Below are positions 47,034-57,443 of a stretch of 64,000 nucleotides of DNA, piece by piece. This DNA is from Bacteroidota bacterium (GTDB lineage: Bacteria > Bacteroidota > Bacteroidia > Chitinophagales > BACL12). The position numbers and the translations under genes are program-made. Below the pieces are notes generated by a model. It saw only the letters and a program-made list of their open reading frames with translations, was not told the DNA's origin and made no database searches. Each line of letters opens with the position of its first letter. Position 1 is the first letter of the stretch. Where the stretch lies: assembly GCA_016715425.1 (NCBI GenBank), contig JADKAC010000007.1, positions 310,001 through 374,000 of the forward strand, in the 5' to 3' direction.

Positions 47034-47597
47034 ATGAAAAATCTTATTAAAAAAACAAGTGTAATTGTATGTCTTTTTATGGCAACAACCACTTTTGCTC
47101 AAAACATGGACAACACCACAATGGTGGGCGGCGAGGCGATGTATCCTAAAAAGAATATTGTTGAAAATGCAGTAAATTCTAAAGATCATACAACATTAGT
47201 AGCAGCGGTAAAAGCGGCAGGTCTTGTAGAAACATTACAAAGTGCAGGACCATTTACGGTGTTTGCTCCAACAAATGATGCGTTTGAAAACTTACCTGCC
47301 GGAACAGTAGATAATCTTTTAAAGCCTGAAAATAAATCGAAGCTTGTAAGTGTATTAACCTACCATGTTATCAGTGGTACTTATACTTCTGCAGAATTGA
47401 TGAAACTCATTAAGAAAAATAACGGGAAAGCAATGATTACAACTGTGAATGGTGAAGACCTTACATTTTCAATGAATGGAGATCGCAACATTATAGTAAG
47501 TGATGTATCAGGTAATATGGCAAACATTACGGTTTATGATGTAATGCAAAGCAATGGTGTTATCCAAGTTATTGATAAAGTATTATTACCTAAGTAA
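47034..47597 (+). CDS. Secreted fasciclin domain protein
   Basis: 187 residues, signal peptide (cleavage near 'TTFAQ', residue 23), then one FAS1 domain: 'TTLVAAVKAAGLVETLQSAG', 'FTVFAPTNDAFENLP', 'LTYHVISGTYTS' and 'GVIQVIDKVLLPK'. Such proteins act in adhesion or as envelope-stress targets. It follows an ECF sigma/anti-sigma pair on the same strand, the usual genomic arrangement, so the sigma factor probably controls it. A strong terminator follows. Confidence 0.92.
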   Translation: MKNLIKKTSVIVCLFMATTTFAQNMDNTTMVGGEAMYPKKNIVENAVNSKDHTTLVAAVKAAGLVETLQSAGPFTVFAPTNDAFENLPAGTVDNLLKPENKSKLVSVLTYHVISGTYTSAELMKLIKKNNGKAMITTVNGEDLTFSMNGDRNIIVSDVSGNMANITVYDVMQSNGVIQVIDKVLLPK

Positions 47598-47644
47598 TTG
47601 TTTAAAGTGTAATTGCCTAGTAAGTAGTGTTTGTGTTTACAAAA

Positions 47645-47673
47645 AGAAGGCTCGCCAATGGTGAGCCTTTTTT
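47645..47673 (+). terminator. Rho-independent terminator
   Basis: A 10-bp stem with one G-T pair (47647-47656 with 47660-47669, loop AAT) is followed by T6. It closes the sigma/anti-sigma/fasciclin group. Confidence 0.85.
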
Positions 47674-47720
47674 GTTTTATTCATATGATTAAAAACAATT
47701 GAAAGAAATGAATTGCGATA

Positions 47721-49649
47721 TCAAAGTTTTACCAGTGTTTTATTTTCCCCGTTATATCGCACTAAATAAATTCCCGCATTCAAGGATTCTATATTGATAA
47801 AAGTTTCAGGTTGAGTTATTGAAAATTCTAAAATTAATTTCCCATCAATACTAAATATCTGTAAAGGAAAATCTGAAATAATATTTGTTTTTAAAGTGAA
47901 AAAATCAACCCCCGGATTTGGATAAATTGCAAATGCTGTTTGTGTTGGATCAGAAATATTTACTAACGTAATATCAGTGGAACAAGTAATTCCAGTGCTT
48001 GTATTGTAATATGTTCCGGAAGGTGTTTCTTCTAATTTCACCGCTTTCACCATGTAATAATTTATTCCATCCATCGGATTTAAATCAGTGTAAAATAAGT
48101 CTGAAACAGGTAATTCATTTAGCCGTGTGTAAATGCCAAATTCAGTATCACTGCGATAAATATTATAGCCGATTACAACATCATCGGATGGTTCAAAATT
48201 GATATCAATTGTATTTGGGATTTCTGATATAGCACAAGCAATATTATTTGCAGGCTTCACCACATGCATTCTTAAAGTAGGATCGCCCATTAAGGCAATA
48301 TGAATATAATGCGGGAAATATCCTGTAGTATATGTGTAAGTATTATTTTGAGAAATACGTATTGAATTTCCGATTGTACCACCAATTGCCATTGCATGAA
48401 AGTTTAAATGAGGTCTGCCTGCCCATGCATTAGTAAGAATATTTCCACTTGCAAGTGCCGCTCTTAAAAAATTATCCTGCGTATCCCAATCACCAAAATA
48501 ACTACCGAACAACAATGTAAAAATTCCATTAGGTGCATATGATGCAAAATCCGACGTACTTCCAATTCCACCTGCACCTTGATACCATCCACCACCACAA
48601 CCAAGACTCCATAAATAATTAGCTGTATCCATCGTGCTGAAATAATCCATTTCAAAAATACTGTCGCTTCCAACCATCGGTGCAAAATTTCTCCATCCAT
48701 TTGCTGCAAATGCTTCACCACCAAAAGCACCAAAATTATCATCAATCAATCCTCTTTGAACCGTTGCAATTTCACCCATTCGAAACGCATGATTTTTATC
48801 TAAATAATTTTTTATTAATTCTAATTCAGTCAATGGGAAAGTAGGAAGATTATACATATCCAATCTTCCAATTGCTAATTCAATTTTTGATTTTAAAATA
48901 CTTTGATCATACTTTCCATCACCGGGCACATTCCAATTTTCTGTTCGTGATGCTATTGTAATATCCACTGTTTCATCTGTATAAATTGCATCTATATCAC
49001 CATAAATTGCATCGGCAGGCCAGGCACCTTCATGGTCGGGATGACCATCAGGATATATATCACCGGAATATGGTACTGCAACATGACCGATAAGAAATAC
49101 ACTTTTCAATGTGCTGTCTGCCGCATAAGCATTACTTATTATTGTTCGGATATCTTCCACATTTTGAGCTACAGATACTTCCTGTTTTTCAACTGCCCAT
49201 CCATCACCTGAAACGTCCTGCATCCATCGCAATACTTCTGTTTCTATACTTGATTTTCCGGTAGTATCAATTATCAATAAACATTTACCACGATAGTCTT
49301 GAGCTTGCAAATTAATTGCTGCAGTAATATATCCTTCACCTGTTATTCCGGAAGTTGTGTTGCGCACCACACGATATTCATAAACTACATTTTCAGTTAC
49401 ATCCATATCTGTAAACTCTGTTGCATCACCACTTAAAGATTCAATAGATGTTCCCCAAACTGAAGATTCAGGTGATTTTTTATACAGCATATATTCTGTT
49501 GCAGATAAATATTGTGGCCATTGTAATTGAATTGTAGGTGGTGAAGAATAAACATTTGCAGAAACCAAAACTGCATAATCTGAAGAGACCTGTGCAATGC
49601 ATTTTGTAATAGCAATGGATAAAAGAATAACCCCGGTGATGTATTTCAT
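47721..49649 (-). CDS. T9SS-secreted C25-like (gingipain-fold) protein
   Basis: 642 residues. Signal peptide, an FnIII-like module, then a caspase/gingipain-like region: 'GKCLLIIDTTGKS', 'VFLIGHVAVPYSG...PADAIYGD', 'WSLGCGGGWYQG' and the closing 'HIALMGDPTLRMH', which resembles the end of peptidase C25 domains. A second FnIII-like module and a type A sorting domain ('AIYPNPGVDFFTL...AGIYLVRY') end the protein. Whether the His/Cys pair is active is not certain; the Cys near 'LGCGGG' is the candidate. An extracellular protease or protease-like adhesin. Confidence 0.65.
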   Translation of the reverse strand: MKYITGVILLSIAITKCIAQVSSDYAVLVSANVYSSPPTIQLQWPQYLSATEYMLYKKSPESSVWGTSIESLSGDATEFTDMDVTENVVYEYRVVRNTTSGITGEGYITAAINLQAQDYRGKCLLIIDTTGKSSIETEVLRWMQDVSGDGWAVEKQEVSVAQNVEDIRTIISNAYAADSTLKSVFLIGHVAVPYSGDIYPDGHPDHEGAWPADAIYGDIDAIYTDETVDITIASRTENWNVPGDGKYDQSILKSKIELAIGRLDMYNLPTFPLTELELIKNYLDKNHAFRMGEIATVQRGLIDDNFGAFGGEAFAANGWRNFAPMVGSDSIFEMDYFSTMDTANYLWSLGCGGGWYQGAGGIGSTSDFASYAPNGIFTLLFGSYFGDWDTQDNFLRAALASGNILTNAWAGRPHLNFHAMAIGGTIGNSIRISQNNTYTYTTGYFPHYIHIALMGDPTLRMHVVKPANNIACAISEIPNTIDINFEPSDDVVIGYNIYRSDTEFGIYTRLNELPVSDLFYTDLNPMDGINYYMVKAVKLEETPSGTYYNTSTGITCSTDITLVNISDPTQTAFAIYPNPGVDFFTLKTNIISDFPLQIFSIDGKLILEFSITQPETFINIESLNAGIYLVRYNGENKTLVKL

Positions 49650-50008
49650 TCTATAAAAATAAAAGAAAACCCGGTGAGAATTGTCGAATCGTTGAATTGT
49701 TGAATTGTTTAACTGTCGAATCGAAAAATGTAGAACTGTAGAACTGTAGAACTGTAAAACTGAAAAGTGTAGAACTGGAAAAAAAATAAAAAGTAAGAAT
49801 GAATAATTAATAATGGGATGATTTAAATATCACTCACGCAGGTTCTCAAAGGCTAACCCACAAGGCAATGTTTTGAGGAACCTGCTGGAAAGGTGGGGGA
49901 CATGGTGAGAAGAAAATCAGGTAAAATTTCGCCTTCTGAAAAAAGGTGAATCAATTATTAAATTAAAGGAAAACTATTATTTGGTTCTCCTTTAATTTAA
50001 AAATACAA
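49650..50008. repeat. Spacer with 8-nt-periodic words
   Basis: About 49681-49785 consists of GAATTGTT and TGTAGAAC words repeated with an 8-nt period. The rest of the spacer is AT-rich and holds no gene that I can see. Related words (AGTTCTAC / AATTCTCC) occur at about 61700-61740. Confidence 0.65.
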
Positions 50009-52900
50009 TCACTGAATTTTAATTAATGTTTCTGTTTGCGCAGGTCTACCTTCGGTTGTTACCTCAATTGTATAAACACCAGCAGATAGATCTGAAATAT
50101 CAATATAGGTATAGGATTCTTCTGAAATCACATATTTAATTAAGCTCCCAAATAAATTATAAATTTTTATTTCCGATGTTTTAGGAGTATCTGATTCTTC
50201 TACTTGTTTAACGAAAAAATAATTATCAGCCGGATTAGGGAAGATTGAGAATTCGGAATTTAATTCACGGGTTCTTAATTCATTAAAGTGTATAGGAATT
50301 ACAATATATCCCATTGAAACCGGAGGCATTTCTACGCAAAGCCCATTAGGCGCTCCTGCTGCAAATGCAGTTGGACAATTAACCATTGGAAAATAATTCT
50401 CTGTAGTTGTCAACTCAAAACGATTTTCTGCAAGCACGGCATCTTCACACAAATTGTAGGCATCATTTATTGCAAAAAGAGGATTTTTACCCGCAGTGGA
50501 ATATAACTGGTCTGCAACAAAAATTTTTGAACTTACAGTTGGAGGGAACAATATGGCTTCATATAAAAGCGGATCTTCGAATATTTCAACTATAGAACCC
50601 GGATCTATTCCAAACCATTGTTTTTTATTAGTTACATTGGTATAATAAATATAAATTTTAGGATCTAAAGGATTATCATCTACAAAAACACTTGGTGCCA
50701 AATTATTATTTAATGAAGCCATAGTAGTTGTGGTTTTAAGATAATCCAAATCATTATCAATTATTGGTCGCCATAATTGAACAGCAAAATAAGTTGCCCT
50801 TCTCACAAAATATGGATATTCAGTTATTGATTCGCAATCAGTTATTTCATTAAGCAAAACCTGATCAGTTGTATCACTGTTGGTGCTTAACATTGTATTG
50901 CTGCCACCCAATGAATTTTGCAAAGTAGCTCTAGTTAAGAAATTTGAAGTATAAAAATTATTATAATTAACTTTTACATTCCACAAAAACCAGTTTTGCA
51001 ACATAGCAGCGTGTGCAAATGTGTTCGAAGCACTTCCAGTAAAATTTGAAAATTGCTTCGCATTAGAACTTGCATAAGATCCGGAAGGTAATTTAACATC
51101 ATCATTTAAATTATATTCTGTAAACTATACTTCTTTTGAATCTGGACCTTCATCATCATCTGTAAATAACATCTGTCCAGCATGTTCTTCAAATGAAATA
51201 TCAATTCTATCACGGGTAAATTCTTTAAAATTACCTGGAACAAGATCATCCCCGGCATCTGGATAATGAATACCTGCAAGTTCAAAATATGTTTTTTCCA
51301 AACGTTCGTCAGTTAATGGCAAACTATATGTGTCATCTACATAATCCCAAGCACCATCGTCATATTGATAACCACTTGTTATAGGGGCGTCAGAAAGGTG
51401 GTCTGGGTCGAAATCCGGATGAAGCTGCAACATAATATCTCGCCAGTTGGAATTTTCATCACAGGAATTTGAAGAATTGGAAGTATTATAATATGGGTGA
51501 AAAATAATAGCATCAAATAAATATCGTGTAGGGTTAACTAATTTATCATCGTAGTGATCCACCATGTCAGCGTTCCAATCCGGGTAAAAACAATCACAAT
51601 CCAAATCTTCGTATTCAGGATCAGGATCTGTAAGAATCGGGGTACTAAACATCATGGCATTGGCGGTATCATATTCTGTTTCCTCCGGTGCAAATAATGG
51701 AAAATCATAGGATCTTCCACAGTTGGGTGTATTCATTGCAGGCAGACCAATTTTTATTGAGAAAATCTGAATTGATGAATGACTTCTTATCGTATTAATA
51801 AAATCGTGATCGTTTTCAACATCGTCTGCCAATGCAAATTCCAATGCTTCCTGTTCATCGGTATCCGTATAATCATCCCCATTTATATATTTCCAATAAT
51901 GATCAAAATCTGTAAAACCCATTGCAAGATTTGAAAACTGATTATATATTTCATTACCGAGTTCTACACCCACGAGATTAATTTCATTATCTAATAAATA
52001 TTCAATTACTTCCAGCATTTCAGTGGCAGACATAGATTCTATATTCACACAATAAATAACTTCTACTTCGTGCCCGGGGTTTTCTGTTTCAATAAAATCC
52101 ACCAGATCAATAAACTGGTTTATATACATGGGCTGTTCTTCTAATTCATCAAAATCAGTATCTGTAGGATCAAATGTAGGTTGAGCTATACTTTTACCAT
52201 AGAATTCAAGCATTCTGGGAATTACGCCGTCGATTAACCAATTACAATCTCCAGGAAGTGCATCACATCCACCATCTAATTGAGTTTTAATAGCGGAAAA
52301 ATTATATTCTCCAGACAGATAAGTAGGGGCAGGTGTAGAATTTGTCGCATCAAAATAACTGATCATCTCAGTCCAGTCGTATCCATAGCCACCATAAGTA
52401 ACCATGTTTACAGGATCATAAGCCGGGCGGGTGGGGTGCATAAACTTAGCGGCGGCACCGCTGAATATCCGAAGGGTTTTTGGTGCAAGGTCTGCAACAG
52501 CCTGCCAGGGATCAGGTATGGCAGAGTAGTTAATATTATTATCATAATTAGCTTTATTCTCACCAAAAAAATCAGAGAGGTTTATTCCATATACCCCCTG
52601 GTTTACAGGTAAATGCTGGTGTGTGAGTTCTACTATCATTTGCTTATAAGGGTCGTTTATTACCCATAAAGTTTCCATAATGGAATCAGGAATGGCTTCT
52701 GCATAAGTTACATAAATACTGTCGAGTCCCGAAGTGTATATAGCTACCGTGTCGCCTGAAAAGTATGGCTCCACTTCTGTGGAATCAGACTCCACCTGAG
52801 CACTTACAATTATAGGTAAAGCACAGTTAAATAAAAGAGATAAGGTGAGGGAAATGCTTTTGCAGAGTTGATTTTTTTGAATGGGTAAATTTGTTTTCAT
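50009..52900 (-). pseudogene. T9SS-secreted clan-A-like glycoside hydrolase, interrupted by TAG
   Basis: Two stretches (51125-52900, 591 residues, and 50009-51004) lie in the same frame and the sequence between them reads on without stop except one TAG at 51125-51127. Joined, it is 963 codons. Signal peptide near 1-35. A (beta/alpha)8-type domain has 'VGVELGNEIYNQ' (Glu 317 as acid/base candidate) and, right after the TAG, 'FTEYNL', a nucleophile-strand motif with Glu at codon 595. TGG (Trp) to TAG is the simplest change. A type A sorting domain ('SIFPNPADNYFFV...AGVYTIEV') ends the gene. Substrate unknown; an agarase or glucanase-like enzyme is possible. Confidence 0.75.
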
Positions 52901-52978
52901 AAATAATTATTTAGGTGAAAAAAATTAATTCTGATTATCAAATTTTCATTTCATAATAACGGGTAGAAACATTACTTT

Positions 52979-52986
52979 TAGTTTTG
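52979..52986 (+). promoter_or_regulatory. Possible -7 box for the T9SS/MopE-motif gene
   Basis: TAGTTTTG fits TAnnTTTG, 18 bases before the ATG. Confidence 0.4.
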
Positions 52987-53004
52987 CACATTAAATGAAA
53001 TAAC

Positions 53005-54933
53005 ATGAAATTCACTTTGATTTTTCTTCTGTTTAATGCACTTCTTATTCATATACATAATTTAACTGCACAAACCCCGGAAATACTCTGGCAACATACT
53101 TATGGGGGAAATGGAGATGATAGAGCACAAGATATTTTAGCTACAGATGACGGTGGGTATATTACTATAGGCTATTCACCTTCCACAGATGGTGATATAG
53201 ATTATAATCATGGGCTTTATGATGTTTTAGTAATAAAAACAGATGGAGAAGGGGAAATTATATGGAGTAAAACCTATGGCGGTTCTGATTATGATTATGG
53301 AAATACAATCTGTAAAGGTATAGAAGGAGGTTATGTACTGGGATGCAGCGTACTTTCGGATGATGGAGATATTACATTTAACCATGGAGGTAGTGAATTA
53401 TGGTTAGTTAAAATTAATGAGACAGGGGATATAGAATGGGAAAAGTGTTTTGGAGGATCTGAAGGAGAAGGTACATATAAAATAAAACAAACTACGGATG
53501 AGAATTACATTGTAGTCGGTGCCTCATCCAGTTCTGATGGTGATGTAACAGAAAATAAAGGAGGATATGATTATTGGATAATTAAAATAGATATAGATGG
53601 AGAAATAATCTGGCAAAAAACTTATGGCTCAAGTGAAGGAGATATTCCTAATGATATTCTACAAACTGCCGATAACGGTTTTATAGTTGCCGGTTATACA
53701 TTGGGTTATGATGGTGATGTGAGTGAAAATAAAGGCATCAATGATTTTTGGATAATTAAGTTAGACAGCACAGGGATATTGGAATGGCAGAAAACGTATG
53801 GAGGCTCCAATGAAGATGAAGCCTATTCGATAGTTGAAAAACCGGAGGGTGGGTATATGTGTTTGGGAGTAAGCTATTCCAACAATGGGGACGTAAGCGG
53901 GTCACATGGATTTGACGATTACTGGCTTATTTCCTTAGATGAAAGTGGTGAACTAGAATGGCAGAAATGTTTTGGAGGAGAAAATGCTGAAGATGGAAGG
54001 TGCATAATATCTAATTATTTAGATGGTTATGTTTTAGTAGGAGTGTCAACTTCTGACGATGGAGATGTAACTGAGAATAAAGGACAAGGAGATTATTGGA
54101 TTTTGCAAATAGATAGTACAGGAAATATAATCTGGCAAAAATCAATAGGCGGTTCCGGGCTTGAATTTGCACACAAAGTAATTCCAACTTTAGACAATAA
54201 TATTGTTATTACCGGCTACTCCGGTTCCTCAGATTTTGATGTTACAGCTACCTATAGCACATATAATTTCTGGACTGTAAAACTCGGCATCTGCGAAGAT
54301 GTGTTTTATGCAGATACGGATGGAGATGGATTTGGTGATGTTTTGTCTGATACTATAGCATGCGATATACCTGTAGGATTTGTAATTGATAGTACCGATT
54401 GTAATGATGCAGATAATATGATGAATCCTGCAGCAATAGATATTTGTAATGGTGTGGATGATAATTGTAATGGAACAATAGATGAAGACGCTGTATTTAT
54501 TGCTTACTATATTGATGCTGATGGTGATGGGTTTGGTAATCCCGATACGGAAGAAATGTTTTGTTTTATTCCATCAGGATATGTAACCGACAATACAGAC
54601 TGCGATGACACAAACGAAAATATTTATCCCGGTGCACCGGAAATATTAAATGGCATTGATGATAACTGTGATGGTGTAATTGATGAAGGTGTTGCGATTG
54701 AAACAATAGATGGAAGTAGTATTATTTTATTTCCAAATCCTGCAAATACTACCATACAATTACAACATAATGTAAACATCAAAAGCATTATCACCCGAAA
54801 TAATATCGGAGAAACAGTGGAAGTGATTTTTGAAAATAACATTGCATCTATTTCGCATTTACCTGCCGGTATTTATTTTACAGAAATAATTGCAGAAGAA
54901 GGGACAGCCATTTTAAAGTGGTTGAAAGAGTAA
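53005..54933 (+). CDS. T9SS-secreted propeller protein with MopE metal-binding motifs
   Basis: 642 residues. Signal peptide, then about eight repeats of roughly 55 residues with the pattern 'GGYDYWIIKID..G.I.WQKTYGGS', forming one beta-propeller. Two MopE-type segments follow: 'YADTDGDGFGD...NGVDDNCNGTIDE' and 'DADGDGFGNPD...NGIDDNCDGVIDEG', both rich in Asp, likely Ca2+ or Cu binding. A type A sorting domain ('ILFPNPANTTIQL...AGIYFTEI') ends it. A close relative lies at 61827. Surface or released protein, binding partner unknown. Confidence 0.88.
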   Translation: MKFTLIFLLFNALLIHIHNLTAQTPEILWQHTYGGNGDDRAQDILATDDGGYITIGYSPSTDGDIDYNHGLYDVLVIKTDGEGEIIWSKTYGGSDYDYGNTICKGIEGGYVLGCSVLSDDGDITFNHGGSELWLVKINETGDIEWEKCFGGSEGEGTYKIKQTTDENYIVVGASSSSDGDVTENKGGYDYWIIKIDIDGEIIWQKTYGSSEGDIPNDILQTADNGFIVAGYTLGYDGDVSENKGINDFWIIKLDSTGILEWQKTYGGSNEDEAYSIVEKPEGGYMCLGVSYSNNGDVSGSHGFDDYWLISLDESGELEWQKCFGGENAEDGRCIISNYLDGYVLVGVSTSDDGDVTENKGQGDYWILQIDSTGNIIWQKSIGGSGLEFAHKVIPTLDNNIVITGYSGSSDFDVTATYSTYNFWTVKLGICEDVFYADTDGDGFGDVLSDTIACDIPVGFVIDSTDCNDADNMMNPAAIDICNGVDDNCNGTIDEDAVFIAYYIDADGDGFGNPDTEEMFCFIPSGYVTDNTDCDDTNENIYPGAPEILNGIDDNCDGVIDEGVAIETIDGSSIILFPNPANTTIQLQHNVNIKSIITRNNIGETVEVIFENNIASISHLPAGIYFTEIIAEEGTAILKWLKE

Positions 54934-55099
54934 AAAATCTCAATTTTAAAGTTGGATAAAATCAAGAACTTGTCTGTTGGTTTCTATTCTAATATATTAA
55001 ATTATTGTATGTAAATCCTGTTGCATTACCACTTAATGTTTCTATGAATGAACCCAACAGTTTTTTATAAAGGAAATTTTTTTAGAAAATACCATTCCA

Positions 55100-56077
55100 T
55101 TACTCCACAGCAACTTCTTCTTTAAATGCAACACGAGGTTTTAAACCTAACAGTTCGAACATTGCTTTGTCGGCATCAAAATCAGGATTGGGTGTTGTTA
55201 ATAATTTCTCGCCGGCAAAAATTGAATTGGCTCCTGCCATAAAACACATGGCTTGTTCTACTGTTGACATTTGATTGCGTCCTGCACTTAAACGCACCAT
55301 TGCTTTCGGCATAATAATTCTTGCTGTTGCTATCATGCGCACCATTTCCCAAACACTCACACGAGGTTGGTTTTCTAATGGTGTTCCCGCAACAGGAACT
55401 AATGCATTTACCGGTACACTTTCAGGATGTTTGTGCATAGTGGAAAGCACATGCAACATTGCAATACGATCTTCTTCTGATTCGCCCAATCCGATAATGC
55501 CACCACTGCAAACAGAAATATCAGCTTTACTTACATTTTCAATTGTTTTTAATCTATCTGCATAAGTGCGTGTAGAAATTATTTCATCATAATGTTCTTC
55601 ACTGGTATCTAAATTATGATTGTATGCATATAATCCTGCTTCCTTTAATTTTTGTGCTTGTGTTTCAGTGAGCATACCTAAAGTGCAACATACTTCCATT
55701 CCAATAGTACTCACACCTTTCACCATTCCAAGTACTTTATCAAAATCACTGTTATCCCGCACATTGCGCCATGCAGCACCCATACAAAATCTGGTTGCTC
55801 CGCTCTCTTTTGCAATCAATGCTTTTGTAATTACTTCATCGTATTCCAATAATTTTTGTACTTCAACATCTGTATTATAACGGGCAGCTTGCGGGCAGTA
55901 AGCACAATCTTCAGGACATCCTCCTGTCTTTATAGAAAGCAATGTACACACCTGCACTTCTCCTGTTGCATGATACTGTCTTTGCATGGTGGATGCTTTG
56001 TACATTAACTCCAGCAAAGGCATATAATATATTTCTGAAATTTCTTCTTTTGTCCAGTTATTCCGTATCTCTTGCAT
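55100..56077 (-). CDS. bioB: Biotin synthase
   Basis: 325 residues, radical SAM enzyme that inserts sulfur into dethiobiotin. The SAM cluster motif 'GGCPEDCAYCPQ' gives Cys 54, 58 and 61. 'GMEVCCTLGMLT', 'YNHNLDTS' and 'VPVNALVPVAGTPLE' are family motifs, and 'RLSAGRNQM' ligates the [2Fe-2S] cluster. bioF is 10 kb away, so the pathway genes are scattered. The ATG diverges from the next gene with 50 bases between them. Confidence 0.95.
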   Translation of the reverse strand: MQEIRNNWTKEEISEIYYMPLLELMYKASTMQRQYHATGEVQVCTLLSIKTGGCPEDCAYCPQAARYNTDVEVQKLLEYDEVITKALIAKESGATRFCMGAAWRNVRDNSDFDKVLGMVKGVSTIGMEVCCTLGMLTETQAQKLKEAGLYAYNHNLDTSEEHYDEIISTRTYADRLKTIENVSKADISVCSGGIIGLGESEEDRIAMLHVLSTMHKHPESVPVNALVPVAGTPLENQPRVSVWEMVRMIATARIIMPKAMVRLSAGRNQMSTVEQAMCFMAGANSIFAGEKLLTTPNPDFDADKAMFELLGLKPRVAFKEEVAVE

Positions 56078-56084
56078 AATAGAT

Positions 56085-56116
56085 TTTGGGTAAAGTTAAG
56101 CACTTGACTAACTTTG
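56085..56116 (+). promoter_or_regulatory. Bacteroidota-type promoter for the DUF4258-like gene
   Basis: TTTG at 56085-56088 as -33 element, a 20-base spacer and TAACTTTG at 56109-56116, 12 bases before the ATG. It is the best complete match to the phylum's consensus in this window. It lies in the divergent gap with bioB. Confidence 0.55.
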
Positions 56117-56128
56117 TAAAAACGAGCA

Positions 56129-56551
56129 ATGGGAATTATTGAACATATAGATAAAAAACAATTGATTTTTCTTCTTGTGGTAGGTGGATTATTTCTGGGT
56201 GGTACCATTTATAGAAACAATCAGGCTAAAGAAACTTCAGCAATTTCCAAAGAAGCACTTGATGAAAAAGTGCTGGCCGATTTACAGCAAAATGATATTC
56301 AATTATCCGATAACGTAGTTTGTGTGATGCAATGCGAAGGAATGGATACAGAAGAATTAAAAACATTATTTGCAGTTTCAAATGTGGATTATAATAGTTG
56401 TGATTTTTCCAACTGCCACAACAGCAAATATTCTTTATCTGGAGAAACATCAAAAGGAAAGCAGATAACATTTATATTAGAATCCGGCGATGAAGGCAAT
56501 CGGATTACACATCTGGAATTGCAAAACCCAAATCCCTGCGATTGTATTTAA
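56129..56551 (+). CDS. Membrane-anchored DUF4258-like protein
   Basis: 140 residues. A single N-terminal membrane helix (about 12-26), then a domain with 'CVMQCEGMDTEELKTLF', 'VDYNSCDFSNC', 'YSLSGETSKGKQITFIL' and a terminal 'CDC'. The order of Cys, Glu-Glu, Asn/Asp-Tyr, G-x-T and a C-terminal Cys pair is that of DUF4258 proteins of Bacteroidota as I know them. That domain is usually short and soluble; here it is membrane-anchored with most cysteines retained. Function unknown. It ends 3 bases into the convergent UbiA-like gene. Confidence 0.65.
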   Translation: MGIIEHIDKKQLIFLLVVGGLFLGGTIYRNNQAKETSAISKEALDEKVLADLQQNDIQLSDNVVCVMQCEGMDTEELKTLFAVSNVDYNSCDFSNCHNSKYSLSGETSKGKQITFILESGDEGNRITHLELQNPNPCDCI

Positions 56552-57408
56552 TGCAATAACTGATAACTTAATAATAGAAGATATTGCAATAGTATAGTGC
56601 CATCTATCCATCCGAAATAAATTAAGTTTTTTTTGCTGTAACGTGTTGCATATAATAATATTCCTGTAATTATTACCGCAATAGTTAAGGGCGGCAACAC
56701 ATTTACACTTAAATTCTGCGCTGCAAATGCATAACAAACTCCCGCAATAAATAGAAGCACAAATGCAAGTGAATAGGAAAGTTCTTTACCAATATAAAAA
56801 GGAATTGTTTTCACATTATGCAAAGCATCTGATTCCAGATCTTTTATATCAAATGGAATAGTGATAGCAAAAATAAATACGAAATCGGCTGCGAATAACC
56901 ACCAGTTTATTTCCCAGTTTAAATCTCTCATTGCAGGAAGAATTGCTCCGGTAAATGCCCATACAAAAGCAATCATAAAAATTTTAGTTACGCCTACATC
57001 CCGCAACTTTTTCCATGTACCATTTTTTTTAAACACAGGCAATCCATACAATATTGAAATTACTCCGGGCACTATCAACACATATTGAATAAATTTTGGT
57101 AATGCGAAAAATAAAATACCGGTAGCGATTGCACTCAACACAGTAAGAATAATTAATCCATTAGTTACATTAACTAAAAAATTTCTTCGTCCACTGCTTT
57201 TATACATTTTAATGCGATCCATAGATGCAAGGCGAATAAATAAATAGGTGAAAAGTGTAGAAGTAAAAACAAAGAAACTTACAATTAACGCATGTTCTTC
57301 ATTTTGATATAAGATTAAACCACGGCGATAAAAAGCAATACCACATATCGCAATAAATATATTGGAGTAGAAAATTGCTTGTATATATTTCACAAAAAAA
57401 CTCTTCAC
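56548..57408 (-). CDS. UbiA-like membrane protein
   Basis: 286 residues with about eight hydrophobic helices. The loop 'DFVFIFAITIPFDIKDLESD' carries the second Asp-rich motif (D-I-K-D-x-x-x-D) of UbiA prenyltransferases; the first motif is weaker ('RLASMDRIKMYKSS'). This points to a UbiA-fold protein with uncertain activity; quinone synthesis is possible but not shown. The start diverges from the methyltransferase gene with 35 bases between them, using the start chosen for the latter. Confidence 0.7.
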   Translation of the reverse strand: MKSFFVKYIQAIFYSNIFIAICGIAFYRRGLILYQNEEHALIVSFFVFTSTLFTYLFIRLASMDRIKMYKSSGRRNFLVNVTNGLIILTVLSAIATGILFFALPKFIQYVLIVPGVISILYGLPVFKKNGTWKKLRDVGVTKIFMIAFVWAFTGAILPAMRDLNWEINWWLFAADFVFIFAITIPFDIKDLESDALHNVKTIPFYIGKELSYSLAFVLLFIAGVCYAFAAQNLSVNVLPPLTIAVIITGILLYATRYSKKNLIYFGWIDGTILLQYLLLLSYQLLH

Positions 57409-57443
57409 AGAAAACGATAACTTGCGCTCAAATTTACAAGTTA

